57,327 nucleotides of DNA, from the NCBI RefSeq assembly GCF_000281045.1, contig NW_008246119.1:90527-147853 (forward strand). The letters run 5' to 3'. The notes beneath the pieces are model-generated. The model ran no database searches. It was not told the origin of the DNA and saw only the letters and a program-made list of their open reading frames with translations. The translations under genes and the position numbers were made by a program. The stretch is from Saprolegnia diclina VS20 (Eukaryota; Oomycota; Saprolegniomycetes; Saprolegniales; Saprolegniaceae). Of the stretch, positions 23,301 through 35,263 are shown in pieces; positions within the stretch are counted from its first letter, which is position 1, and every line of letters starts with the position of its first letter.

Positions 23301-25917
23301 ACAGGAGCTGGCGCGCCGAGAAGCGCTTGAACGCCACTTGCTTGCGCACGCTGAGCTTGCCGTCGACGCGGCCCTTGCACAAGTACACAAACACGTCTGG
23401 GATTTGGTCCGGGTCTTCTGGAAACACAAAGTTGTCGGTCTCCGAGAGCTGGTTCCACACCACGATGCCCTTGTTGTTTTCACGCCGCTCAAAGTTGAGC
23501 TCCATCGAACCACATGTGATGACGATCTGCATCTTGGAGTTGCGGTACGCGCCATGCGCAAGCGACGCCAACTGCGGAATGTCCGACCCCGACCCGACGT
23601 ACGCACGCAGCCGGTAGACCGCCGTGGGCGGGTACAACTCGCGCGGGAGCGGCGCTGCCTTGACGCGCATGTTGGCCTCGTCGAGGTCCTTGTTGACGCG
23701 TACGTCGAACGAGACGAGGATCCGACCGCGGTAGAACGACGCCATGTCGGGATACACGGCCATTTGGTCCTTGACCGTCTCGACTCCGTGGAGGAGGTTG
23801 CCCTTGGCGTGGTCCAGCGGCGCACCGTAGAGGTTGATCCACGTCGGCGCAATGGACCCCCCGACGCTCTTGATGTACCGCAGCGACTGGTACGAGCTCG
23901 CGACGAGCTGGTCGACGCCGACCTTGTCCCACGCCTTGGCCGCGATCGTAATCTTGTTGCTCAAGCTCGGCTCCCGCATCGCGAGCCAGAGCTCGTCGTT
24001 GAAGGCCGGGTTGAGCAAATGCCGCGCACCGCTTAGCGCCTTGATGCGCGTGCGGATCGACGGATTCGAGCCGAGACCGATCTCGACGTACGCGTCAATG
24101 CCTTGCCGCAGCCCCTTGAAGAGCGAGTCCATCGGCGGCAAATGCTCGCCGACGTGGACGGTCGCGACGAGGAACTTGATGTCTTGCTTGATACTCGGCG
24201 GCACAATGACGCCGTCGACGCCGGCTTGGCTCGGACCGAGCGGCGGCGGATGCACAAACTTGTCGCCGGGACCTGTGATCGTGATCGAGACGCGGAGGTA
24301 GCCCTGGATGCCCTTGCGCGGCGCAATGAGCGCGAGCCACTGGTTGCAGATTTGGTGGTTGAGGTTCGAGTAGATGAACGAGACATCAAACTGCGCCTCG
24401 CCAATGAGCTCGGCGCGCGAGAGCGTGTTGGCGTCCATGACGCGGAGCTTGATCGAGCCCATCTCGACCGTGTCCTTGTCCAAATTGCGAAAGTTGAAAA
24501 TGAGCGTGTCGTCCCAGACCGCCGAGAGCGCCTTCTTCTTCGTCGCCGTGTGCTGGACCTGGTCCATGACGTGGACGAAGACCACCGGGTCCGACGTGCC
24601 CGAAGCGTCTTTGGCCACCAAATCGCTGGCTACATAGCGTAAAAGTTACGAAAAATGCCAACAAACGCGAGGATCAAACCTTCGATCACGTGCACTTGCA
24701 CCGAATAGTCGCCCGACTTGATGTTGATAGCTTCGAGCGCCTTGCGCTCGGCCTCGCGCGCCCGCTCCCGGTCGACACGCTCTTTCTGAAGCTCCTCGTC
24801 AGTCTTTTTTGGCACCTGCTTGACGTGGTCCGAGTCTTCCTTCTCGTCCAGGTCGTACATCTATGGCCAGTCCCGTGAGATGACACGAGCGAGGTTAGCG
24901 TACGTCGGGCGTGGCGTTGCCTGTGACCACGTTCTTGACCTTGTCGAGGAGGTTGACCTTGCGCCGGCTGTTGGCGTCCACGATATCGTCGACGTTGGCC
25001 TTGTAGATCCACTGGATGCTCACGTTGAGCGTGCCGAGGTTGCGCTTGTTCTTGAACTTTTTGTTGAGCAGCTGGATGGACACTGACCGCTTCTGCCCGT
25101 CCGTGAGCGTGTCGAGCGAGAAGCGCGCTTTGCCCAAAAAGTTGGTCGACGTGAGGAGGTCGCCGACAATCTTGTCTTGGTCGCAGACCTCAAAGAGGAT
25201 GTCGGTACCGAGCGCCGAGACTGGAATCTCAAACGTCTCGTTCCAGACCGGCGTCAGCGTCTTGAGCTTGGTCGATGTTTTGCGCACGTCGTTGCCGACC
25301 GTGACGCGCACGAACGGGTCGCTCGCGCCGTTGCTGTCGACACTCGGGAGGTCCTTTGCACTCTCAATCTTGACGATGAGGACGTTGGGCGGCGTCTGGA
25401 GCTCGTAGCTCGCGACCGAGTCGGCCGACTCGCTGCGGCTGCTCATCTCGCGGGCCGACCGCGTCGTCGCGCTGAGCGACGGGCCAGACCCGCGCCGCAA
25501 ATTGGTCTCAAACTTGAGGTACAGGTCGCCGGTCGCGGGCCCTTTCATGCGGTCGACCGGTTGCACGCGGTACCCTCGGTTGATCGGGCCGTTGCCGAGG
25601 TTGGTGCGAATGTCCTGCATCGCAAGGTTGACTTGGCCGAGCGGCACGTCGCGGAGCATGTTCTTGTCAAAGAGCGAGAATGAGACGTACGAGACCGTGC
25701 GCACGTCGACGTCGTCGCCAAGGAGGAACGTCTCGTTCCAGACCGGGTTGACCGTGCGCATGACCTGGCCTGTCCGCTTGTCGCGACTGCGGATAAGCTC
25801 GTAGTTGCTGTTCATGAACGTGATAACGACATACGGGTCGGACGTCTTGTTGGCGCCAAAGCCATCCGTGCCAAGGATGTTCTCGGCGCGGACGACGGTC
25901 ACGAGGATCTCTTCCAT
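20387..25917 (-). CDS. Ferlin, copy 2 (multi-C2 membrane-anchored protein)
   Basis: Four exons (25917-24904, 24860-24680, 24629-22336, 22273-20387) join to exactly 1,792 codons. Domain order matches the tandem neighbour: two N-terminal C2 domains (VVRAENILGTDGFG, then IESAKDLPSVDSNGASDPF), a charged linker (KKTDEELQKERVDRERAREA), C2B-like, C2C-like (WINLYGAPLDH, YRGRILV), C2D-like (VNIFQGRQLPAMDSNGLCDP) and C2E/F/G-like blocks. It ends with GFGRHDPNNSPFLPPPAGRL and a Cys-rich tail anchor. One intron, 24630-24679, inside the C2B-like domain has no counterpart in copy 1; the other two share position, including the junction just before LPWG. The duplication is therefore tandem with later intron gain or loss. 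The likely role, from the family, is calcium-triggered membrane fusion or repair. Confidence 0.9.
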
Positions 25918-26607
25918 CGTCGGTCAAAGAGGAGGTGGCCAAATGAGCCACTTGCCCGACGCGAGAAAGGCAGCAGCAATCCGCCGCTTCTGATTGGCGC
26001 ACGCCACTTTGCCCAAATGATCGACGCGATTTGATTGGTTCGTCGAAGAGTTTGGCCCGGATTCTATTCTTCCGCCACACAACCCGGCGCAGCCGACCAA
26101 GACATCCACACGAGATGACAACAGAGTGCAACGACCGCGACAAGGTCACCGCCTAGGGCTACCGCCTTGTCGTAAACACAGATCGAGACAAGCGCTCGCG
26201 ACATCTGATCTAGACCCGTGTCGCCAATGGCGACGGTGGGCTCGCAATGCCATTTTCGTGGAGGGGTAGGCACGACGCCCTCGCATCTCGTGGCGGCGGC
26301 AGCCAGTGGCGGCTGGTCCAGCGTCAAATAAGTCGCGATTGTGCAGGTGTGTAAACCCAGCATGTGCCGGTAGCCTCCTTGGGCTATGACCTTGAGCACC
26401 ACCCCCGAAGTCAGAGCGCCTTGTACTACAGCGACCGAGACGAACATGCTCTGGTTCATCAACTCGACCATCTACGATGGTCATGGCCGCAGCCAAGACA
26501 CGATCATGGTTAACGATCGCATAAAAGTAAACCACGTGTAAAGTGCAACCAGATGGTGTAGCAAGTGCAACGACCGTTGATTAAAAAGACGGCGCGAAAC
26601 CGCTCGC
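25918..26607. other. Divergent intergenic region between ferlin 2 and copy C
   Basis: About 690 bp between two start codons facing away from each other. CCAAT-type sequences occur on the minus strand at about 25991 and 26030. A minus-strand open stretch at 26064-26471, with hydrophobic segments, could pair with another at 26481-26678. The only GT/AG junction I tried breaks the frame, and the upper part overlaps exon 1 of copy C. I leave it as a possible small minus-strand gene without support. Confidence 0.4.
26030..26039 (-). promoter_or_regulatory. CCAAT-type box, ACCAATCAAA
   Basis: The minus strand reads ACCAATCAAA, 113-122 bp upstream of the ferlin copy 2 start. A second CCAATCAGA-like site lies nearer the gene at about 25991. 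The 10-mer is identical to those at 13992 and 47637. Confidence 0.4.
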
Positions 26608-29600
26608 ATGGCGGAGCGATGCTTCTGGAGCGCCCGGCCCAATGCCTCCAGCGCGTGCGAGAAGACGACGTGGGACACGTGTGGGTACGCGAGCCTTTTG
26701 CTGACGCCGATCGTCCTCCTCTGCGTCTACTGGCTCGCGTTTGGTGTCTACATGCTTCGGAAGGACGACTCGACCACCAAGCTCTTGACGTTCGACGTTG
26801 CCCGCATCCACGACCCGGTCGCTCAAGGTTGTTGTTGTCTCTATCTTGTTGAGCTCACTCACGGGGACAGGCATTGCAATTGCGCTCGCGCAGCGCCGGC
26901 ACACGACCGAGAAGCCATCGCACTTTCAGCACAACATGAAACTCTGCGCGATGTGGGCCGAGTGGCCCTCGCTCTCGTACGCGCCGCTCTCGGTCGCGCT
27001 CAAGGTCATCAGCGCCGACGAGCCGATCAACTCGGTCGTTTTCTCGCTCAACGTCACCAACGAAGTCGCTTCCGAATACATGATTCCTTGGTTGTCCTCA
27101 TTTTCCTTGTAGACCGCCAACGTTGCGATTGCTTGCTCGTGCGCCGTGCTCGTGAGTAGTCTCTGGCTCTACAAGACGTGGCGGCGTACAGGTACTTAAT
27201 CGTTGTTGTCGACAAGCTGTCTTATGGGCGGCGCTAGACGACCGGCTCTTGCGGCGGTTTGCGTATCCCATCACGTTTGACGTGCTCTACATTCCGCTCG
27301 CTTCGACGTTTCTGCGCATGGCAGTCTGTCCGCTGGGCCACGATCGTGTCGCTCTACCGGACGGGTCGACGTGCGACTGCCTCGATCGCTACGGATTTTT
27401 TTGGGTACTCCGTCCTTATGGCGAAACGATAGACAAGACAATATTGTCCACGCAGGCATTCGGGTCGATCGGTTTTGTGTCCATCTACTCGTGCGCTATC
27501 TACTACAAGATGTTTATCGAGCCGACAGGGTCGACGATGGACTTTCGCTTTGAGACAAGCTTCCAGATCATCATGGTCATGGCGCGGACCCGTACGCAAC
27601 TTTTTCTATCAAGAGTTTCACCTTTGTCTAGTCAACCCGCTCCTTTCGATGCTGGCCAACAGCGTCGGGCTGACGCACCACGCAGCGCGCGCTGTGCCAT
27701 TGACGCTCGCGTTTCTCGCATCGCTCTCGTTTCTGCTGCTCGCAGCGTACAAGACGCAGCCGGTACCGCGACGCCAATGCGATAATTTGGAGCGCTGAAT
27801 GATCTCTACTAGTGCATTGGGAGCGGCCGCCTTCCCAACAACATACGCGTGCTTTCGTTCTCGAGCTCGCTCTACACAACGCTGTGCGTGCTCGGCTTTC
27901 TTGTGGCGGGCGGCCCCCCACAAAACCTGCACTACTCGCTCGCGCTGCTGCCGCTCATCTGGGTCACGGCGTGGGTCGTCAATGGTCGACGCGCTGCCAA
28001 GTTTCACATCCCGAGTCTCACTATTGTCGAGTTGCTGCACGACAGCACGCTCCAAGCCAAGACGGTGGGCGCTATCGCAGCGCTCCATGTGAACCCCCTC
28101 AACATTCGCTCGAAAGACTATGAAGCCATTATCGCCATGGCACACAAAACAGTGAAAATCGCGCGCCTTCGTGAGCTCCACTGCCGCCTCTACTGCGCGC
28201 GCCTTTTGTGGTTTTGTCACATTGAGGTGCCTGCAGGCTCCACAAAAAACCGAAAAATTTACGTGAAAGTAGAGCTATCGCCGGGCGGGGACCCGCGTCG
28301 GGGAACCCAAGCCCGAGCTAGCACTCGTGCCCGGTCTCTGGTTCAAAGATGCGGCCAATGAAGTGCGCGTATCATCTCGGAAACTTCTCAAGGCCAAGAC
28401 GCGCAACGTGTCGACGCAGCTCTCCAAAGTCAAGATTCGGCACATTGAGCATGTCACCGGTGCCATCGCAGACAACTTGTCGGCTTGGACTCATGACCGT
28501 GGGTAGATCCAACGGCATCGACAACACATATCGACAAGCCTACCGAGCGTCGGGCCCGCCCGCCGTCACTCTACCAGTCGGTCAAGCGCCTCCTCACGGT
28601 CACGTCACCGATCTCGGGGCGCGCCACGCCATACCGTCGCAGCATCGTCAGCATCCCGTCGGTCGTCGATAGCAACGGGTACTACGTCGTCGCCATCCGC
28701 GATAAAAACTGGATCGCCAAGCTCGAGGCGCCCGACCCCGCTCTTCAGCAATTCGACGCCCTCTACCGCGCCATGCTGGAGATGCTCGAGCAAAGCTGTA
28801 CGCTGGACGACCATACAGCGATGTTTGAAGCCGCGTCCTTTCTGCTGCAATGGTACCGGTCGAGTTACTTGCATCTCAACAAAACCATCTACTTGCACAT
28901 CGTCGCGACGTTCTGCGCGCTTCCGGACATCGCGAGCGCCGCGGATGCCACGTACACGCTGCATCAACTCACGGTCGAGCTACGGACACTCCCGGCCGAC
29001 CTCTGGCTGTCCAATGCATCGGACTTGAACCGATTTGTGCAAGCTCTTGGCCACCCGAGTGCGAACACCGTCGCCTACTGCGCGGAAGTGCTCGCGCACC
29101 TCTTGGCCGCGGCCGAGACCAAGCCGTCGGTCAACTTGTACGTGCTCTTGATGCCGAGCTCGATCGCGAGGCTCCACGCGGCCTTTTCAAGTTGGCACCG
29201 CAATTACCGCATCAGCGATTGTCTCGAGCGCGCGTGCACGAGCCTCTACTGCCTTCAACTTCGCTCGAATCTCGGAAAGCGCAACTCGATTGGGATGCGG
29301 CAGCAGTCGACCGCCAAGATGTTTGTGGCGCTCGTAACGCAGATCACGTCGGTCGTCGCTCGCCCGATCGTTGAGAGCGTGCGTCGGCGGAGCTCCGGGC
29401 GGGCGCTGACCTTGCCGACGAGCACGGGCCGGCGCATCTCGGCCAATGTGTACGGTGCTGCGCGCGACGCGGCGGGAAAAGGTATTTTGCTCAATGGGTT
29501 TGTCCAGCCGACGGGTCTATCGCGGATGCCGTCCTTGTCGCACGGCGCGCAAGAGGCGGCCGTGCCGCCACCAGCCCAGCCCAAGGCCAAGCCCATGACA

Positions 29601-30083
29601 TCACAAGCGCTCTTGGCCCAGTTTGTCGCAACGTCGACGCCGGCCAGACTCGCTCGCAGCCGCACAATGCGAGAGAGCACCAAGCCACGCACCGCGAAGA
29701 AGGCGTCGCCCGACCACTTTACCTTTGTGACGCCCGAGATGCTGGCCGAGATTCAACGTCGACGGACGCTGCGTCAGCAAATGCTCGAGCTCCTCGAAGC
29801 AACGTATGCGCGCTTCCAGACCACCGCGTCTCGGACAACAACAGAGAAAGGCCGGCACAACGCAAGTGCGATCGACGTCATGATCACGTACACCAAGGTG
29901 CTGCAGATGTACGTCGAGGCCGAGGACTGCGCGATGGCCGACTACGTTGCGACCGCGCTTGATCCATCGCTGCGAACGTTTTTTCACACCAACGTGCAGC
30001 CATTCATGAGCACGTACCTCGCACGTATTCGCGCCTCACAGCGGTTGCGCGCGTGGTGGCGACGCACGTCCAACCGAAGGTAG
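26608..30083 (+). CDS. Multi-membrane-span protein, copy C of a three-gene family
   Basis: Plus-strand member of the family at 0.4-8.0 kb, with about nine exons and 1,030 aa. Exon 1 (ATG at 26608) has the Cys-rich start, TWDTCGY and the first membrane span, ending at RIHDPVAQ. Later exons give TANVAIACSCAVLVSSLWLY (span 2), RRFAYPITFDVLYIPLAST (span 3), the loop CPLGHDRVALPDGSTCDCLD, IGFVSIYSCAIYYKMF (span 4), PLTLAFLASLSFLLLAAY and two spans near 27850-28000. The soluble exon from about 28520 carries FLLQWYRSSYLHLNKTIY and ends with the shared helical block (EIQRRRTLRQQ to TFFHTNVQPF). Function unknown. It is separated from copies A and B by the two ferlins and two other genes and is in the opposite orientation, so a rearrangement followed the duplication. 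Confidence 0.7.
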
Positions 30084-30374
30084 TTGGAGGCCACTGATAA
30101 CCTTTTTTGTCTTTTTCGAGTTTTTTCAAATTGTATTCCATCACTGCCGAAGTAGTGGCAATGGATGAGTCCGTGGACGTGGGCAAGAAACCAGTTGATG
30201 AGCGTCGAACTCGACCACGACGGCAGCCAAAATGTTGTACCCTTCGATGCTGTGAACTGCAATATATATTGCAATATATATTGCAATACATATTGTTTTA
30301 ACGCATCCATCAATATATTGCAATATATACGAGCGAAGAGCCGCGGATCCAAGCAGTTGCAAGAAAGGTCGCGC
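30084..30374. other. Intergenic leader of the MYCBPAP-like gene
   Basis: About 290 bp between the copy C stop and the chosen MYCBPAP-like start. It contains an AT-rich palindromic repeat (next entry). A frame is open from 30165, but it would translate the repeat into a Cys/Ile/Asn run, so the ATG at 30375 is preferred. Confidence 0.45.
30259..30294. repeat. Tandem 12-bp AT-rich palindromic repeat
   Basis: Three head-to-tail units of GCAATATATATT; the third has one mismatch. A related partial copy lies at about 30311-30330. The core AATATATATT is self-complementary. The block sits 80-115 bp upstream of the next start codon. Confidence 0.7.
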
Positions 30375-33300
30375 ATGCACCCAAGCCGCAGCAGCGGGTC
30401 GGTCCCCGCCACGTCGCCAGCGCGGTCGGAGTCGTCGCCCAAGAAGAAAAAGGTGTTTACGGTCGCGCGGCCGTTCCCATCGCCGCTTGACTTTGTCCCG
30501 ACCCACGATGCGTCTGCGGTCGACGAGCGCAAGGCCGCGCTCAAGGCCCAAGTCCGGCGCGATTGCCAAGGCAAAGTCAAATTGCACTCGGCGCTCGGGA
30601 CGCAGGACGATGTCGAACACTTTAGCGAGTACCTCACCGCGCCGATCCAAGGCGGCGCCAAGGGCATCCGGTCCGGGCTCAAGCGTATAGGGAGCAACAC
30701 GGGCTTGGGGCGAGGGCCCAGCGCCAAGAGCCTACTCGGGAACGAGACGTCGCGGTCGCGCGCGTCCACCGACACGAGCAACTACAACAACAACAACAAC
30801 AACAACAATGCGAGCTGGTCGTCGCTGCCAGCGACAACCCTCATGTCCCCGACCGAGAGCTCGCCGGCAGCGACAGTCCAGCGAACGCAGCTCATCGAGT
30901 ACAAGAAGAAGCTGCGGCAAATGCCCATCCACGAACGCATCGCGATGGCGCGCGAGAAGAACGTGCTTTTGATTTGGGAAAAGCGCAACCGGTAGAGAGT
31001 TGTGCAATTTGGGCGATCGTTCACTCGGATGTAGCGAGTGGGAGCAATTCAAAACCAAAATTTCTCAAAAGCTCCACAAGGCCCAAGACGACCTCGTCAT
31101 GAGCAAGGCCGGCGAGTACCGCCAGCAAATGGAGGAGTACGACCTTATCAACAAGGCGACACCCCAAGTCGAGAAGCACGGCAAGTACGGACCTTGGTCA
31201 TTCGCGAGAGGCAAACCACATGCAATGATGTAGCGACTACTGGACGGTGAGCTTGCGCGATGAAGGCACGCGGTTCGTGCCGGTCGGGAACGTCTTTAGC
31301 GGTCTCTTCTGCCCTATCAAGGAAGACAAGAAGCCATACTCGGAGACCATTCGCCGGTAACTTGAGCGCCTCCACGATGCTTTGATGATGATATTTGTCA
31401 GACCCTTTGACCACCATCGCAACGAGCAAACCGCGAGGAAGGCCAACGACCCGCTCGCCCTCCGGAAGCGTCAGCTCCGAAAGAACATCCAAGCCATTCG
31501 CCCGCACGTGATTGACAGTCACCATTGGTACACCGACACATGTACCAAGCGCATCCGGTGACAAGAGAAATCTGTAGTCAAGGGCTCAAGGTCGAGTCCC
31601 GTGACCTCTTGGAGTGGGCGTCGTCGTCGTCGCAGCACTACTACGATGCGCTACTCAGTCTTGAGCGCAGCCAGCCGGCGTCCGTCGCGACGTTATATCA
31701 GGAGACACCGAACCTCTCGCGCGCCAACTCGCAGCTCGCACGCGTGCCAACCGGCCGCGCGCCGTTGACCCACCGTATTGACGGCCCGTGCATTCAATTT
31801 CTGAGTCATCTTGCGGGCGACCCGATCCCAGACGAGGTAGCACTCGCGTTCCACACACCGATTCGTGCAGTGCAGTCGCTGCCCGTGTACATTGCCAACC
31901 CGAGCACGTACACGGTGCAGTTTCGCTGGGCGCAGTATGGACCGTCGCACCGCGACTTTGCCCCGAAAGCCGCGGGTCTCTCGCCGCGTACCTTTGTGTC
32001 GCACGCCCAAGGTACTATTCCTCGATCCGGAACAGTCTGTCATGACAACATCAGGGTTTCTCTTGCCGGGCGAGGTCCGGACCTTGCATTTTGGCTTTGC
32101 ATCGGCCGTGCCCGGCGTCTTTCTCGAGCGATGGAAGATCAGCATTGACCCGTCGCTGCCCGACAACAACACGGTCTTGTACGCTTCGGAGCATGCCGTG
32201 CACCTCACCTGCGTCGCCATCGATAACCGCGCGCCGGTCCACACGCGCGCGCTAATGGAGATCGCCATGAACCAGCGCGCCGTGCCCTACATGGTGGAGA
32301 CGCTACTCCGCGAGCTCCTTGGCCAAATCGAGTATCCGAATAAGATCCAAGTCGACTACGATGCCGAGGCGACGCGCGCAGCGTTTGAGGCCACGAACGC
32401 CCGCTTCTGTGCCCACTACGACCCCGAGGTACATACGATTATATTTGATACATTGCTATATTGATACTAAATGGAGTCGTAGCTCTATGGCCAAATGCAC
32501 CTGCTCTACGAGCGCGCGCAAAATCTTGTGGTCGCCGATGCCCAAGCCAAACTACTGACGCCGGCGAACGATGCCACGTCGCCTCGAACAACGATGGCGC
32601 CGCCGTTGGACCCGATGGCGTGGGACGGAGCGTTCCCAATGCTGCGGGCGATGGCCAAGGCTGCCGATGTCATTTCGGAAGCAGCTGCGATCGCGATTGT
32701 GGCCGAAGAAGCTGCGCGCAAGGCGGCGTCCGGTGAAGACGACGACGACGACGACGATGACGAGAACAAGCCTTCGACGCCCGTGTACAAGCCAGTGTTT
32801 CAAATCACGTGCTGTGAGCTCGAGTTGCTCTCGCAGTTTCGACCGCACGACGGCGTCTTCTTGCAGGCGCAGCTGACCGACCACTTTGCGGGGCTTTGTA
32901 GTGAGATCCCGGTCGTGAGCTCCATTCTCCAGCATGATCAGTCAGGAGATGCTTTTTATGACGAATTGTACTCTCAAGGGCGCGCGTTCCTGGCCCAAGC
33001 CGTCGATGAGAGCGTCGCCGCCACAATGGCCCAGGAAATTGACCAAATCGCATCCGCGCTGCAGCGTGACAAGCTCTGGCTAACGTCGGTCGCGACGACA
33101 TATCCGGCACCGAGCCCCTGTGACGACCGCACTGTCTTGTTGTACGTCGACTTGGACGTGGCGCACTGCTTTACGGTTCGCGCGCGGGAGCCCAGTGCGG
33201 GGGACGAGACCGAGGTCGGCACTGAGTGGGGCTGGATCGACGGCATCGACACTTTCATCCCCAAGAAAATTGATGCCGTTGCCGCGTGGCTCACGACACT

Positions 33301-35195
33301 CTGCGCGCAGCACGAAGCCGCGTACGACGCGACAAGCAATGTCACGGTGACGTTTGTGCTCGTGAGTCGCATGAGCCACGCGCGGGCGACCAAAGAAAAA
33401 AAGGTCAAAAAAGCGAAACGCAAGCCGCCGCTCCCGCCGCCCGACGACCCGATCCCGTCCATGGCGCCCGTCGCGCAAAAGCTCCAGGAAACCATCGGAC
33501 GGCCCGTCGAGTACCTCTGCCATGTCGAGAGTTTGCACGAGCGACTGCACAAACCTCCACTGTCCTTGTCGCCCACGCCCGCCAATCCGTCTGTGACGCC
33601 AAGCGGTAGCCCTACCCCTGGCACCGAGCCAATGACACCCCCCGAGGTGTCGATGCCGCCGTCGCTCCAGCTCAACATAATTCTCATGGAGCACATGGAG
33701 GCGCTCTTCCATCCGCCACCGCGGGTAGACCCGATCGTTGTCGACGACGCCAAAGTGTTGAAGGACGACCCGAAAGCCAAAGCGCCGGCCAAAAAAGGCA
33801 AGGGCAAAGACGACGACGAGAAGAAACCGGCGCCGGTGGTTGCGTCGCCTAGTGTTCTCTCGGTGCGCGAGGCCCCGGTGTACGCGTCGGACGACGCCAA
33901 GATGACCGCTGTGTACAATGGCACGTACGCCGATGTGGTCTCGGAAGGGTTTCGATCGCTCATTGATGTGACCGCGCTCGACTCGTTTGGCGGCGACGAC
34001 TGGAAGAGTATCGTAGCGCTGCCCGCGACACCGTTTGTCGGTCCAGCGCTCGCGACTGAGATGCGGCGTCTCGCACCGCTCTTGCAACCGTTCGGCTCCT
34101 TCCCCAACCGCGTGCGGCCCGACGGCAGTCGCCTCGTCGTTGTGCTCGGCGGCAAATCGCTCGTCTCCAAGTTGTGGCTCTTGGATTACCTGCTCGAGAT
34201 TGCCGACGCCATCTACTTGACGGGCGGCGTTGCGGTGAGTGTCGTGCGATTTCTCAATGCGTCCAAGGCTGCCCAAAAGACACTGTCGCTGCCCAACGAG
34301 CCGGGCTTGACGCTGCGTGTGCTCGATCGCGTGCGCAGCAAAGCCCGGCGCCTCCTCGTGCCGCTGCTGGTGCCTATGGATTTTCTCGTCGGGGACGGTC
34401 CCATCGAGCCAGAGGCAGACAACGAAGAGGCACCCAGCGACGATGCGCCAGGCCATACCACGGCACGTGGTGATGACGACGACGACGACGCCGACGACGC
34501 CGATGAAGACGACGACGACGAGGAAGACGAGGAGGACGAAGACGACGTACCGAAAAAGAAGAAGAAGACGAAAGTTCCCGCGCCCGTGGTCGTTCCCGGT
34601 AGGCTTGGTGTCGTATTGCAGTAGCAGCTCATGGGAGGTAGAAGTGGTCCTTGTCAACGAGCCGGACGAGGTTTGCGACCTTCGCCCGACATTGCCGTTT
34701 GAAGGCACGACTTTGCACTTGCGACACCAAGATTTGGACGAGGAAGACGCGACGGGGTGGCTGCCGCTCGAAAACATCACGCCCGACATGCTCGCCTCGG
34801 CGTATCAAGCGGTGTTGGCCAACGACGGCACGCCGCTGCCGTTGCCCCCGACGTGGATCCAGCGCGTCTACGATGTGGGCCCCCGCTCGGTCGCGAGTTT
34901 ACTCGGTCGGCTCCGTGCCCCCCACGACCCTGTCATTGTCGCAGGTCTGCCAGGTATCGTCGAGTGCCGCGACTTTCAGCAGAGTACGTCCGCGCTGCTG
35001 TCGGTCTTGCGGCCCAAGAAGGAGCGAGTCATTGTTTCGGGCAGCACCACGGCGCATTGGTTGCAGCAGCTCGACACGGACGAGACAGGTGCCAAGCTCA
35101 TAACGTCGGCGTCGGCGCGTAGCCGGAACGTCCTTTCCTACTACGTGGCCGGTCAGCGCCACCCGGCCCTGGCCGCGCTGCAACCCAAGGTCTAA
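30375..35195 (+). CDS. MYCBPAP-like axonemal protein fused to a degenerate phosphoglycerate kinase domain
   Basis: About 1,500 aa over about eight exons. The N-terminal third is charged and low-complexity, with an Asn run. Then come EYDLINKATPQVEKHGKYGP, DYWTVSLRD and RFVPVGNVFSGLFCPIKEDK, followed near 32000-32230 by a beta-rich part (GFLLPGEVRTLHFGF, PGVFLERWKIS). These resemble MYCBP-associated protein, a sperm/axoneme protein. From about 33115 the frame follows phosphoglycerate kinase block by block: LLYVDLDV, SMAPVAQKLQETIGRPVEY, FRSLIDVTALDSFGG, VVVLGGKSLVSKLWLLDYLL, YLTGGVAVS, LLVPMDFLVGD, then GLPGIVECRDF, VIVSGSTTAHW and GQRHPALAAL. Substrate and nucleotide motifs are altered (SHLGRP, GGAK, GGGDT), so it is probably inactive. 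Acidic runs interrupt it at 32737-32765 and 34471-34548. The frame shifts near 31990-32010 without a good intron. Introns seen: 30992-31034, 32429-32482. Confidence 0.8.
30784..30808 (+). repeat. (CAA)n microsatellite encoding an Asn run
   Basis: About eight CAA/AAC units in frame inside the low-complexity N-terminal part of the MYCBPAP-like protein. Likely length-variable between strains (inference). Confidence 0.8.
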
Positions 35196-35263
35196 GTCAA
35201 ACTAGCTCCAGAACAGAGCGAGACGACAATGTGTACACAAAATTGCATCCAATGAAACAAGAC

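Noticed and set aside
26064-26678. Possible minus-strand hydrophobic protein between ferlin 2 and copy C
   Set aside because: Joining the two open stretches at the only GT/AG pair tried gives a stop, and the upstream part overlaps exon 1 of copy C.
30165-30374. Longer N-terminus for the MYCBPAP-like protein
   Set aside because: It would translate the AT-rich repeat array into Cys/Ile/Asn runs. The downstream ATG at 30375 is more natural.
32974-34789. Long minus-strand frames opposite the MYCBPAP-PGK gene
   Set aside because: Composition is Ser/Val or Arg/His rich, as expected for antisense of Asp/Ala/Lys-rich coding sequence. The plus-strand frame carries clear family motifs.
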